Positions 45,501-57,385 of a DNA stretch of 64,000 nucleotides are shown one piece after another; positions within the stretch are counted from its first letter, which is position 1, and each line of letters starts with the position of its first letter. Under the pieces are notes generated by a model that saw only the letters and a program-made list of their open reading frames with translations, was not told the DNA's origin and did no database searches. The stretch is from Rachycentron canadum (lineage: Eukaryota; Chordata; Actinopteri; Carangiformes; Rachycentridae). Location: NCBI GenBank assembly GCA_038496675.1, contig CM076663.1, forward strand, positions 21,318,713-21,382,712. Direction: 5' to 3'. A program made the position numbers and the translations under genes.

Positions 45501-47871
45501 GTTGTAGTCTGGACAGAAAGTGAGACCTTAGGAAACGATGACGTAGACCCCCACAGTTGCTCCCTGATTCATTTTGAGTCTTATCAGCCTGGACAACCAC
45601 TGGAGAAACAACATGAGGGTGAATTAAAGTGTTTCTGAGCTTGTTTTTGTAGCAGCTGTTGTTCTGTAACATTCTGTTTTTTAATGCAACAACTGTCTTT
45701 ACTGTTCTTATAACTAATCACTTGCAGAGTAGACAATCTGCTTCCTATTCACACCAGCTCACACATGTCTAGTGTACATCAGTGGAAATGTGATCTGTGT
45801 TTTCAGGTGTGTTAGTGTAGATTTTTGTTTTAACATAAAAAATAGTGGTAGGGACGTAGCCTGAGGGTTTCATTCACATCAACAGGGGAAGATGGAGATA
45901 AATCACCCTGAGTGAGAGAGACAGCTTCCGGCTTCACTCCATATTTAAGGGCAGCCCTCTGTCGAGCCTCGTCCTCGCTCCGTCCCCAGACCCACTGCTC
46001 CTACAACACACACACATACATACATACACACACACACACACATAAACACACACACACTTTTGCATTTTTCTCATCCTCCAGATTTCAAGGACTTTCAAGA
46101 CTATTCATGACCATACATGACCCCACATAGGCGCCCAGTTTTCCAACCCCACAAATAATGTAAAACACACACACACACACATACACAATGTGTGGGACCT
46201 ACACCACAGACTGGGACAGACTGATACTGGTGTATAACGTAGCTGGCCCATTAATCTAATCATTCCTTTATTTCTCGAACCATTTCTCCTGCTTGTGGCT
46301 GCATTCGATGAACAAATACAGGGACCACACAACATTTCTCAGTAGTGTTATTCTTAAAACACACAAACAAAACACACACAGACCCAACCTCTTCTTTGTC
46401 TGCACAATTAGGAAGCTTCACTTGGTAAGCTGGGATCTGATGACCCCACCAAAGCTGCCTGGAAATGCACCAATCACTGCAAAGTAAACAGTAGGACATT
46501 GTTGATGACCTAAGCGTGGAAACAAGAGCTCATTCATCATCAGAGTGGTGTCATTTCAGAGGCGTCAAACTGACTAGGATAACACAAACGCCGCTCTTGT
46601 TCCTCCTCACATCACTGTATAAGGACATGAATTCTGTCAGAGTCAAAGGTCAGGAAGGTCTACCTGATGTTGGACAGCCACGTCCTCCACGTCTTAGTGT
46701 GGAAACGAGGGATGATCTCCAGCTGTCCGTCCTCCACAGCCTGAGAAAGAGCACAAGGACAAGATCTTTACATGATGAAAAATCTGTGTATGATGCAACT
46801 ACAAACCCTTGAATACATAAAATGGACCTAAAGGTGAACATCTCACCTGTATGGCTTTTTTAGCCATTTCGTCACAGCGGACAAACCACTGCTTTTTTAG
46901 AAGAGGTTCAATGATGTCTCCTGAGCGGCTGAGAAGGAAGGAGGGAATCCACGGAAACATCAACATATTACAGCGTTTCGTGTCAGGAAGCAAGAGGAAG
47001 AAGACACAGTTTGTGGCCATGTTAACAAACATTCATGTATTAAGTTCAGCATAGAAACAGAGCAGAGAGTCGTGTTTTTTCACCTTGGCAGTGAAAGAAT
47101 GACAACATGGCAACTAAAATAATTTGTGTATGTGACGTGTTGTGATTTAGGACCTGAAACAGAAAATTTATGAGCACGTTCATTATGAGTCATGTTCTGT
47201 TACATCATTTCTGACATCTTTAAAATATCCCTGTGGTAAGTTATTTTAATTACCAGCACTGCAGTTCATTACTTTATCAAACTTCTTTCATTCTCTTACT
47301 TTAAATGTATCGTGCCATGTCAGTATAACATTAGAGTCCAAATGTGACCCACCAAAGGCCTGGTTCAGACCTGTTCAGGCGTAAGGTGGGTCCTTCAGAG
47401 GACGTCAGTAAGGTATGTCCTTCAGAGGACGTCAGCAAGGTAGGTCCTTCAGAGGACATCATTATAATAGGTCCTTCAGAGGACATCAGTAGAGGAGGTC
47501 CCTCAGAGGACATCAACAGAGGAGATGGTCTTTCAGAGGGTATCAACAGGGAAGGTCTTTCAGAGGACGTCAGTTGGTCCTTCAGACGATGTCAACAGAG
47601 AAGGCGGTCCTTCAAAGGACGTCAGTTGAGTAGACGCTCTTTCCGAGGATTTCAACAGAGGACATGGTCCTTCAGAGAACGTAAGTAGAGGAGGTCCTTC
47701 AGAGGACGTCTACAGAAGAGGTGGTTCTTCAGAGAACATCAGTACAGTAGGTCCCTCAGAGGACGTCAGTAGAGAAGGAGGTTCTTCAGAGGATGTCAGT
47801 AAAGTAGTTTGAGACAAACTCACAGGCTGTGTCATGTACAGTTAACAGCGATCACATTTTTCTGTGTGTGT

Positions 47872-47917
<46 letters not shown>

Positions 47918-50900
47918 CTCTACCTGCAGACAGGTAAAGTGATGGCGTGACTCTTCTTTCCTCTGAACAGCTTCTTCTCCACCAGTGCATCCACAACCAG
48001 CTGTCTGGCATCAAAACGCTTCACTCCCTGAGAAGAGACAAAATCATAAGAGTGGTTGCAGCAGTGAGACCTGAGCTGGCAGACAAATGCACATAAATCA
48101 CATCTCCTCAACACTGATAACAAGAGCCGTGTTCATGCACCTCCAGCCATTGTCCACAAGAGGGAGTCATGGTCCCATCTCCTGCGATCACAGTGAGGTG
48201 TGGCAGGGAGTGTCTCTGTGACAGCAGGAAGTCAGTGTGGTCGTGAGCAGGAGTCACCTTCACTACACCTGCAGGACATAGACAGCAGTTCAGGTGTCCA
48301 GGAGCGGACAAAATTACTTAAAGAGTTTCAAATTCTCCTCCAAAATCAACCTACAAGGCCTCTGATGCTCAGTGTCGGTGAGTGTTGCTGTCACCTGTTC
48401 CAAGCTCCATGTTGACCATTGAGTCCGCGATGATGGGCAGGAGTCTGTCAGTGAAGGGGTGTCTGCACTGCTTCCCCTGGACCGCCTGGACAGAGCAGAG
48501 AGACATGAGCACAACCAACAATGGAACTCTAATGCTCATTTCACCATCTATAGGTCCACCCAAACCTTGTAGACCCAGTTGTGCCAGTTCTTTAGAGAAA
48601 TGTAGTGAAGACCACATCCACTCAGACCTGTATCCATGTTAAGCAGTAAGAGCAGCCCAGATTATTATCATCATTAAGTCTGTAAAGTCTCATGATTATA
48701 TAATGCTCTTTACACCACAGTCCCACCCTGCCTATGTTATGTGGCATCAGACGATGGACTGAAACAATTTGTGAACAGTCAGTTGTTTTTTTCCTTTTAA
48801 AACTAAAAACACAAAAATATTTCTTCCCCATATTTTTGGACTAAGAAACTAAGACTGGAAGAAATCATCCAATTCTTATTCCCTTTTCCATTTATCCTTG
48901 TTTAATTGAAAAATGAATAGAGGTATTCAGGTGACATGGAAGTAAAGCTGAATATTTCAAAATTAAAGCCAAGAGGATAGCGTGGTTGTTCTATAAAAGT
49001 GTATAGTGTGTAAAATGTAATTATACAAGCACAGACAGATAGACCCTGACATGGGTCAGAGAAGGACCCCTTCAATTTTAGAATTATATCTGAAATATGA
49101 CATATGAAGTCTAGTTAATGTTGAAACTCCACAATAGAGACTACTGATGAATGAATTATATATACTTCTAGTTATTTAGTTCTTACTGATTAAATAAACA
49201 GCCTAAAAGCTGCAGACTGCAGATATGATGATGATGATCAATACTTTCGACAGGATAAAGGCTGTAAAAAGTCAACAATAGCTTGATAATTTTGGAGAAT
49301 ATGAAGTTATTGGTGACATGGTGAAGAATCATTTGGTAACAGTGGGGACCTCTGCTGGTCACTCACATCACACACTGCTGATCAAACATTTTACATGTCT
49401 TCATGCAAATTAAAACAGAACTTTATTGATGTGTGCTGGCATAATCTTCTACTTATCCTCTTGGCTTTTATTTTGTAATATTTAGCTTTACTTGCATGTC
49501 ACCTTACTGCTTTTCTTCATTCTTCAAAAAAAATTTACAAAGTTGGACAGTTTCTTCCAGTTTGATGTTATGGTTTTTCAGTATTTAGGTCTGAAAAAAG
49601 ATAATGATGTTTTCATTTTGTTCAAAATGAAAGAAACAAACCTGAACATACATATTTGTTATGTTGTGGTTTTAGAAGGAACCATCAGCTTGCAGCTCTA
49701 CAAGGTCTGCTCCGGCCACAGCTCCTTCACTATCTCAGCTTTTGATCAGGATTAACTTTAGATGACTGAACAAAGAAAAGAAGCTCTTCCATCATTTACA
49801 AGGAACTTGATTCATTTGCCTTCATCTGATTTGTGGATAAGTCTGAGAATCTCAGTTCCTCCTCTGAGGATCAGTCCAGGGCTAAAACAACACGCCTTCA
49901 GATGAGCTGTCATCGTGTGTTGCTAACATGTTAAATAAATAAGTGTGAACTTTTACTGGTCTGTCAATCTCTAATTGTTGCTCTAGTTTTTAGTCACACT
50001 ATGTGTGTCTTTATAGCACAAACCCAAACAACACACAGCATGCCTACCTACAACAGCTTTTCAGCTCGTACAGTTTGAAAAAGTCTGATGTACGGTGGCC
50101 CTGAGGGCTCAACACACTGCAACTTAAGATAACACAATCAGACAAAAAATATATATGTACTGCCTGATATATCCACCACTGACAGGAGCCATGGTAACAA
50201 GGTAATAATGTTATTACTTCACCTGTCATACTGATGATTCATCAATAATTATATTTAATAACTAGATGTATATCTATGAAGACTTCTTTGCCCTCATTAA
50301 AACTCCCATCACTAATCAGCACTCGCCTGATATCGAGGGTCATCAGGGTGAACAGCTATGGCCACATCTCCCAGCATAGTCTCTGGACGTGTGGTGGACA
50401 CTTCCACCTCTCCCCCTGAAATACACAGTAAAGGGAATTCATAATATAACTCATAGCAAACCATGCCCAAGCACGACGTGCATCGTGTCTCCAGTCAGTC
50501 ATAGAGACTCACCGCCGTCTACAGGATATGCAAAGGTCAGCATGGTTCCAAACTCCACCTGGTTCTCATAACCAGGCACAGACAGCATGGTCGGCCCAGA
50601 GAGCTCCTTGGAATCAACCTGAAAACAAGAACACACTCATAAATTTCACATACATTTTGCAGTCTTACAACAAAATGTTTCAATACTTTTTCATTTTCAC
50701 TCTATTATGTCCAGAAAAACAACAACACTAATGACAGTCTCAACAATCTACAGGATGCCTGTCACTGTGTGGATGTCACAGACAGTCAGGGATTATATGT
50801 CACCAATCTAAGGAACCAATACTATGAACTCGTGGGGCCAGGGCTAAATAAACCTGAAACCTAGTTAGCATTAGCACAACAACTAACACTGTGTCAGCCA

Positions 50901-53900
50901 CTGCCAGCTACAAGCTAACAAACAACATAAACAAATAAGATGCTAACTAGGCCAACTGTTCTCATACTACTGGTAGTCTCTGATTCTGGTATCAATCTAG
51001 CAGCAACCCTCTGTGTCATCACCCATTGGTTTGTGAACTGTTTTGAAGCCTCCAGTTTGTAATTGGTCCTTTGGCCATCTTGATTTTTTGAAAATATAGA
51101 AACTATATTTGGAGGAGAAGGTGGAGCTGAGGAGGAGTGAGGGGTGGAGCTGACCTGCTCTGTACTCTATCATGATTGGTTGGTACAGTCTGTCAATCAC
51201 ACAGTAGCCACGCCCCCCAATTCATCCCCTGCTTTATGGTCTATATTCCTCTAAATGGACCATCATTTAAAAAATGAACATCATGTTGTATTGAAGACTT
51301 GAAACTAGAGACTGAGACCATAAACTCATTAGGAAAACATTTACTGAGCTAATAAATCGAGGGAGAAGTAGGGACATTTTCCCATAGACTTCAATACAAT
51401 CTGACTTCTGAAAAGCAGATGGCGGTGGGTGGGGCCCAGGGCCTGATCAAGGCTTCTCAATCAGGAAATAGAGTAAATGAGCTTCATAAACTGTGGTTAA
51501 GTCTAATTAGTTTTTTGGGATTTGTTGTGATTGTGATTAATATTAAACTGTTTCTGTTAATAAGTGTGAAAAGAAAAACGTATGGTGGACCTGAGAGCTC
51601 AATACACTGCAACTTAACAAAAATACAAACAGACAAAACCCAAACAACTTCAGAAAACTTCTTTGAAAATTTTGCAACACCTGACCTGCAAACACAACAC
51701 AACTGAAGTGTTTCCAAAAAGTGATGAGCTAATAGCTGATGAACCACTTGAATGGATGTATTATAATACACGCCCGCATATTGTTGAATCCTTTTAGCTT
51801 CAAAGGTCACAAACCATTGAGCACCAACTGGGTCAGTCTCTCGTTCATCACTTTATCATGTCCCCTGTAAGCACTTACTCACTGTTATGAGTATTTGCAG
51901 CACATTTGTGTATTTGGTTGTGTTGTGAGTATTTGCAAGGGCTGTAATTGAAAAGTGCTGAGCTCTTTGGGCCACCATAGCTGAGTAAGGAGGAGCCACC
52001 ACTGGTCCCCAGTAAGAAGTACGAGCCTTGCTGTTATACACACTGAACTCCCATGTGAAGCTGAATCACCTCGATGTCAGAGATGGCAGATTCCAGAGCA
52101 CAGCTCCAGTTGATCAAACCCTGTGAGCGATAAATCAGGCCAGAGTCACAGAGCCGGACGAAGGCCTCGGTCACTGCCCTGCTGAAACCCTGAGACGGTG
52201 AGGAACAGTCAAACACACTCAAAGCACAGCTAGACAGAGTAACACACAGTCAAATGGTCTGTGTACTTCCAGACAGTTCATTTTTTGTTTTTAACTTCAG
52301 ACATAAAAACAGAGCCATTTTTGTTCAGACTGTTCAGACTAGAAGAAATAGTCAAATTCTCTTGTTTGTCACTTCCCTTTTTCCATTTCTTCTTGTTGAA
52401 TTGAAAAAGGAAGAAAGGTAGTCAGGTGACTTGGAAGTTAAGGTAAATACTTCAAAATAAAATCTACAAATATAAGTGGAACCTTATGTCAGCACAGATA
52501 GATAGAAGATATTTTTTCTTGCTTTACATCAAGATCATGAGTGTGTGATGTGAATGACCAGCAGCATTCTGAAATCCATCAGTTGATCACATAGTGGACA
52601 AATCAAGCAGTCAAAGGTATTGATCATTTATCAAATCTAATCATTAAGAGCTAAATAACCAGAACTAGATCAAATGCAGCTGTTTTGCATTAGTAACCTC
52701 AACTACTGCCTCACTGCTACAGCTCTGGTCAACTCAGTTTCAACACACACCAGAAAAAAATGAATACATCATGTCAAACGATTGGTTTCTTCCAATCTGA
52801 TGTCTTGTTATTACTTCTGACAACAAAAACAGAAAAATTACTGTTTTTTGGTTGAAACAAAGGGTCAAAGTTCTGAGTATAGTAAATGTTAAACTTCCAA
52901 TGAAGAAGAGCGGGTTGCATTTAAGTTGATAGTGGGTTTTTTTTCATATAAATATGTGATATAATAAATTAATAATCTAGGCTCTGACAGTCACAAATGT
53001 CACATGGTTGATCTTACTGGATCCATCGTGAAACAGGCTCGGCTCCAGTCCAGGGAGGCTCCAAGCCTCTTCAGCTGATGGTAGATCTCCTCTCCTTTCC
53101 TGGGGAGACACAGACACTGGGCTTAGGGAGGGAAACAGCTGCATGGACGTGAAGTGATGATGTGAATGTGAAGACTTACTCGTTCTTCCATTTCCACACC
53201 TCCTGCAGAAACTCTTCCCTGCTGAAGTCCTGTCTGCGCTTCCCCTTTTCTCTCAACAGTCTCCTCTCCACCACTGTCTTCAACGTGAACAGAGAAATAC
53301 TCAGATTAATACAGATTAATACTCAGTTTTCAGAAACTGAGCCTTAAAACCAGCCGTCAGGACTTCTGGAACTTTGTGATGTCACAACAAAGCAGTCACT
53401 GCCCTCAGCCACGCCCCAAGCCCCGCCCACATGAACCCATGATTTGGAGTGTTTACCTGAAATCTGCTATATTTTTATATGATCACTTGGAAAACAGTCA
53501 GCCAATCAGAAGAGAGGTTCAGATCATCTCTAATAATATACTAATATATCCCACCCAATGACAGGAGCCATGATAACCAGATAATGATATTCACTTCACC
53601 TGCCAGTGTTCATAATGTTATAGCTATGGGTGTAAGCACTGCACTGAGCTTTAACGTAGTTAGTGAGGGCTGTAATCATTACCTTGTGATGCTGAACTAA
53701 ATCCACAGTCTCCATCCTGTGTGTAAATACACACTAAAGTAAACAGGAGCTGATATGCAGGCTGAGTCCATCAAAAGACTGTAACTTTGAATACTTCATG
53801 TGCCTCCATCAGTTTCCTGAAACCTCATAGTCCAAATTCTGGCTCGTAGTTTTCAACAGCATGAGGATTGCAGATTTGTCCCCATCACTAAAAATTGGAT

Positions 53901-56504
53901 TAGTAATGGATCTGTTCAAGGCCAGTGTAGGAGCCATGAATGGTTCCATACAAATTTGTAGGTTTTCGTAGGAATTTTGTTGATTTATATATTTTTGATC
54001 TTGTTTTTTGTTGGGGATATCAGTTGTTATTACCATTTGTTTTTTGTGTGATCGTGGCGATTGAGGCTTGGCTCACAGGGATATGGGTAATGACATGATT
54101 TCATTCAAGTTGGAGAGGGGGTGAGTGGGTTGCTGTATTCCTTTATTGCTTTTTTTTGATCGTTGTTGAATTACGTAGCTGATAGTTAAGTTGGTTATAA
54201 TGATAAGTTGGTCATTTTGTTAATAAAATATCTTGGACACATCTTTGGACAAGCAGTGAATATTTTTTGGAAGCGTGTCAGACAATCAGGGCCGACTTCA
54301 GCCACTCAGCGACAGTATGAACCATCAGAAGATTTAGTCTTTTAACTCACAACTTCAACACGTTAAAGTTGACACACGATCCTTTAAATCTCAGACTGTG
54401 ATGAAAAAGGAAGTGAAGAGGAAGTTGTCATACCTGTGTTGCAATTCCTGCATGGTCACATCCAGGAACCCACAGCACTCTGTAGCCCTTCATCCTCCTC
54501 CTGGTGAATGACAGATGGATATATTAATGCTCTATATGGACACACTAGTGTCAAATGATACCTCCCTCAATATGCTGCATGTGTATTTGGCAATTACCAT
54601 CGAACCACAGCGTCTTCTATAGCCACAGTCAGAGCGTGACCCAGGTGCAAAGTCCCGGTCACGTTTGGTGGAGGGATACACAGAGTGAAGGTCTGATCCA
54701 CGGCGTGAGACGAGCTCTCCTGGATGGACATCATCATCATTAATATTACGGAGCTGATTTTTCATCATTACTGCTCCAAAGAATGAGCAGAACTCAGATC
54801 AGATAAAGAGAGAAACTTCAAATCAGCTCTAGAACAACACAAACACATGTGTGGAACTTTCTGTGTTGAAGTTTTCCTTGGTTATTATGGTTTACAGTGT
54901 TTTTAATCTAGGAAATAAGGAAGAGTTCAATGTCCATTTTTTATTTTATTTCATGAACTACTATCCCCTACTACAGTGAACAGAGTCTTTATTGGGTGAC
55001 ATATATAATCAGCTGAGTTTGTGCTGATTCTGAAGGAACTTAAGGAAAAACACAAAGGCATGAAAAACAGAAAAAGCCTTAATGTGGATCCAAAAGGGTT
55101 AAAGTGCAGTGAAATCTATTTTCACAGGACTTTATTCAGAATGACCATTGCTTTTGTTTATTAACAACAGCAGTAATGATGTGTGATGTGCTCTTGTGTT
55201 ATAAAATCCTCACTTGCTGCTCTGGACTGAAGAATCCTTCTTTTTCCCACCACGAGTACCAGCTGGACTCCACATACTCTGGACTGTACGAGGGTGGGAA
55301 TGGCAAACTGGTGTCTGCGAAAAGAAAACAAATTTTCTAAGTCTACATGCAAACACAACATGTAGAGAAACCAGTGGTGGAACACAAGTGAGAGGAGGTC
55401 AGGCACCTTTCTTTGTCCCTGGAGGTGTCTGAGCAGTGTACAGTATGTTCTGCTTCTTGCTCCATTTCACTGACTTGTCCTCAGCAGTCTGCAAACGGAA
55501 ATGTCAATGTTGAAAGATATTTGGGTCAGTTGTCAGTAATTTGTCTCTGGGCTCCATTGGTCCCACAGATTGTTACACTCTCCTCATCTATTTATTATCC
55601 ATGTTACATGCTCCCCCTTGTGTTTTTCTCCCCCTCCTCAGGTGTTCATGTTGACCACAGTGGATTTAAAGGAGGCTTGGAAGGAGAGAGGCTCTCTCTC
55701 TCTCTCTGGCTAACACGGTTTGAACAGAACAAACCTATTTCCAGATTTTGTTTGTCAGTTTAGTTACTATTTACTTTGGCTAAGTTAGGGAGGGTAGTTC
55801 TGTATCCTACAGCCCATGGTTAATCTTCATGTGTGTTTTCAGATAAACTATTATTCATCTCTTCTGTATATGTTGCGGGATGATGCTGAGCCAAACCCAC
55901 AAACTTCCAGGGTCCTTGTACCTTGTGTAAAGTTTACTTGGAGTCAGATCTGGTTACATGTCCAGTGGTTGTGAGTGTTCGACAATGTTTCCCAATTGGG
56001 GGAGGTGACCGCTGGCGTGTGGAGCAGTTTTGTTGAAGAGAAGGCTAATGTGACCATACCATGAGGAGACAACCCTGATGTTGCCATAGCGATGTCTTAA
56101 ATCACAGTAACTACAAACCAGAGACCCTGCATTACAGAGGGGGTTTTAATTCATGCCTGCACATGAATTACCCCTTTATGATGCTTACATTTATCAGCCC
56201 AGCATTACTACAGGGCCAATCATGAACACCAGGACTCCTCCCCAGTGATGCAGCAGCTTTGACAGGACTGACAGGACATGACTCCTCCTGAAGCTTCTGT
56301 CCTACTCACACTGTGTAGGCTGGACAGAATGGCTTCCTCCCGCTCTCGTCTCCGCCTCTGTTTCTCAGCCTGGGGCCGCTGAGTGGGGGGATTTGATTGA
56401 GATGAAGAAGATGATGGTTTTGGTGTTGGTATGTGGCTGGGACAGAGCCTGGCTGCTCCTCTCCCTGCCAGCCGCTCACTGAGGATACGACCTGCCCTCC
56501 ACAT
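36382..56504 (-). CDS. vars2: Mitochondrial valyl-tRNA synthetase, complete in 29 coding exons
   Basis: Class I synthetase that charges mitochondrial tRNA-Val and edits mischarged Thr. Minus-strand exons: 56504-56310, 55488-55407, 55314-55214, 54719-54598, 54500-54434, 53277-53180, 53099-53018, 52189-52070, 50618-50513, 50415-50327, 48485-48395, 48268-48141, 48027-47924, 46928-46847, 46740-46664, 46476-46389, 46000-45907, 44981-44911, 44826-44701, 44600-44496, 43923-43855, 43762-43684, 42894-42767, 41132-40980, 40722-40471, 38815-38704, 38579-38386, 36871-36713, 36459-36382. All phases agree; 1083 residues (human 1063). The Arg-rich, acid-poor N-terminus (MWRAGRILSERLAGRG) looks like a mitochondrial presequence. 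HLGH (HIGH motif) is at 151-154. The editing-domain block STTRPETMLGDVA, the DWCISRQLWWGHQIPAY stretch, LDTWFSSGLFPF and KMSKS (655-659) are intact. Residues 1006-1083 form the C-terminal coiled coil. Intron 10 has a GC donor. Confidence 0.95.
37440..37965 (+). mobile_element. Tc1-like transposase fossil (middle part)
   Basis: The frame at 37608-37841 ends VSMLTPVHHQKILQWTQEHQNWTMEQ, matching the Tc1-type 'LTPxHRxxRLxWAxEHxxWTxEQW' block. It continues after a frameshift into '...tgaggaatcagattttttc' (WSDESxF-like) and 'tatgggaagaag...ggtggagacagtgtgatg'. Inactivated by stops and indels. It is inside vars2 intron 27. Confidence 0.75.
37967..38360 (+). repeat. Repeat family A, copy 3
   Basis: Best-preserved left end: catagactatatataaagtgg, followed by the whole first half and the middle block 'ccataaagcaggggatgaattgggggcgtggctactg...gagtacagagcaggtcagatcc'. 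It directly abuts the Tc1 fossil and stops just before vars2 exon 27 (38386-38579). Confidence 0.8.
38925..39500 (+). mobile_element. Composite: L2-like tail piece plus Tc1-like transposase fossil
   Basis: 38925-39050 carries '...cacagcaagaaggttctaggtttgatttccgagcctggggcctttctgtgtggagtttgcatgctccc', a common fish dispersed repeat with a tRNA-B-box-like core. 39110-39470 repeats the Tc1-like C-terminal fossil of 20500-20940 (NSYFLQNNAPCHKDKV, then DLVDPLWDVVQQEIG) with close identity, including the 'ggtctagatgcctcagtctgagtcttgttgctgacc' lead-in. Confidence 0.7.
41420..42050 (+). mobile_element. LINE (L2-like) reverse-transcriptase fossil with 3' tail
   Basis: Translation in shifting plus-strand frames shows remnants of GVPQGTVLGPLLF-type residues (41480-41515), a YxDDT-like 'tttacacagacgataccacacca' (41562-41585) and WMSQLKLSKTEL (41630-41665). 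The fossil ends with '...ggatttggataaaggcatctgtcaaatgagtaaatataatg', the characteristic tail of fish L2-like LINEs. Inactive; lies in vars2 intron 23. Confidence 0.7.
42535..42586. repeat. (CA)n microsatellite (vars2 intron 23)
   Basis: About 50 bases of CA dinucleotide, 180 bases downstream of vars2 exon 23 in gene orientation. Confidence 0.95.
45253..45395. repeat. Degenerate tandem repeat, unit about 35-40 bp
   Basis: Four to five copies of a unit like 'tttttagtttgaaactcatctcttctata' can be aligned by eye. It lies in vars2 intron 17. Confidence 0.7.
46014..46055. repeat. (CA)n microsatellite beside vars2 exon 17
   Basis: Imperfect CA tract starting within 15 bases of the exon 17 acceptor (minus strand), so it occupies the polypyrimidine region as a TG-rich run. 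Another CA tract lies at 46166-46189. Confidence 0.8.
47388..47807. repeat. Minisatellite, ~28-bp unit, about 15 copies (vars2 intron 13)
   Basis: The unit is approximately ggtccttcagaggacgtcagtagagga with indels; most copies contain gtccttcagaggac, a short inverted repeat. Because many units approximate a multiple of three, a plus-strand open frame runs through part of it as repeated GPSEDVS. It is intronic on the opposite strand of vars2 and not a gene. Confidence 0.9.
47868..47915. repeat. (GT)n microsatellite abutting vars2 exon 13 donor
   Basis: GT/TG run ending only ~10 bases from the exon 13 splice donor (exon ends 47924, minus strand). In transcript orientation a CA tract starts just after 'gtagagaaa'. 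Confidence 0.9.
51000..51410 (-). repeat. Repeat family A, copy 4 (inverted)
   Basis: Reverse complement of copies 1-3, including the middle block ('cacgccccccaattcatcccctgctttatggtc') and the 'catcatttaaaaaatgaacatcatg' block. It lies in vars2 intron 8 and is inverted relative to copy 3 in intron 27 of the same gene. Confidence 0.8.
53320..53530 (-). repeat. Repeat family B copy (vars2 intron 5)
   Basis: Reverse-oriented: 'cagaaactgagccttaaaaccagccgtcagg', 'gtgatgtcacaacaaagcag', 'ccacgccccaagccccgccca', 'cagccaatcagaagagagg'. Confidence 0.7.
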
Positions 56505-57385
56505 CTTCAGTGACACACTACACAAGGAAACACGCACAGAACCACAGAGTCATGAAAACGTAGGCTGTTGCTTCAGAGGGGATCACTAACAGAGCTACAC
56601 GTGAAATGTCTATGAAATCTATGAATTTTTCAAAAAACGTAACTCACTGTTTTCAGTTCAGAGGGCTCAGGTGTCACCTTTTCACTTTGCTACTTCGTCA
56701 TTGCACATTCGAGAACGTCCATTTCCACTATGATGCTAATTTGCTTATGTTGCTAATATGTAAATACTAGGTCAGTGAATAATCTCGTATAGTAACTGAG
56801 TCGTGTTACTCAACTATAAGATATTTGTCTTTAATTCACGGCGTGAACGTGCTGTTTTGTGGCGGACGGTTATAACGTACGTACAACCGGAAATTGCCAC
56901 TGTCCGTCTGGAAATACCGTCCCCACAACACTACTGCTGTCAAGCGAAACCGTAAAGGAAACCTGTTCAATTTTTAAAATAAAATAACATGTACAGATAA
57001 TGTTAACCAAAACTTAAATACAATTTTCCTAAATGCTGTTTCCTCGCATACATAAAATGAAGATATACTTGTGCGTTTTGGCGGGATTTATTTGTTTGTG
57101 CGACACAGTGATTCGTACAGCTGATAATGGTTATGACCTGGAAACATTAAACTTCCGTTTTGACTCCCGCTAACTAACTAACTCACTTCGCAGCTTGACT
57201 TTGTATTGGCCACATCCCACTAAAGTGATCAACATATCACAGGCGTCAAATCAACAGCCTTCGATTTTAACAGTTTGCGATTTGTTGTACCGAGCTCAGC
57301 TATTGTAGCTAGCATCTGCTACAGGCTTCGGTTCTTTTACACCTTGAAGCCAGCTAACGGTAGCGTTAGCTAAGCAGCTCCAGGG
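56505..57385. promoter_or_regulatory. Shared (bidirectional) promoter of vars2 and ppp1r11
   Basis: 881 bases separate the two divergent start codons. The part nearest ppp1r11 and on into its first intron (57180-57620) is CpG-rich. The sequence around 56820-56930 also has several CpGs and could hold the vars2 start region. No TATA element is evident. Transcription starts are inferred. Confidence 0.55.

Noticed and set aside
47344..47688. Plus-strand open frame with repeated GPSEDVS-like units
   Set aside because: It is a reading through the minisatellite in a vars2 intron. It has no start context or homologue, and the unit changes frame repeatedly.
47388..47807. CRISPR-like array
   Set aside because: The repeats follow each other directly with no unique spacers, and the genome is a vertebrate nuclear genome.
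36382..56504. Cytosolic valyl-tRNA synthetase (vars1)
   Set aside because: The N-terminus lacks the GST-like extension and looks like a mitochondrial presequence, and total length matches VARS2.
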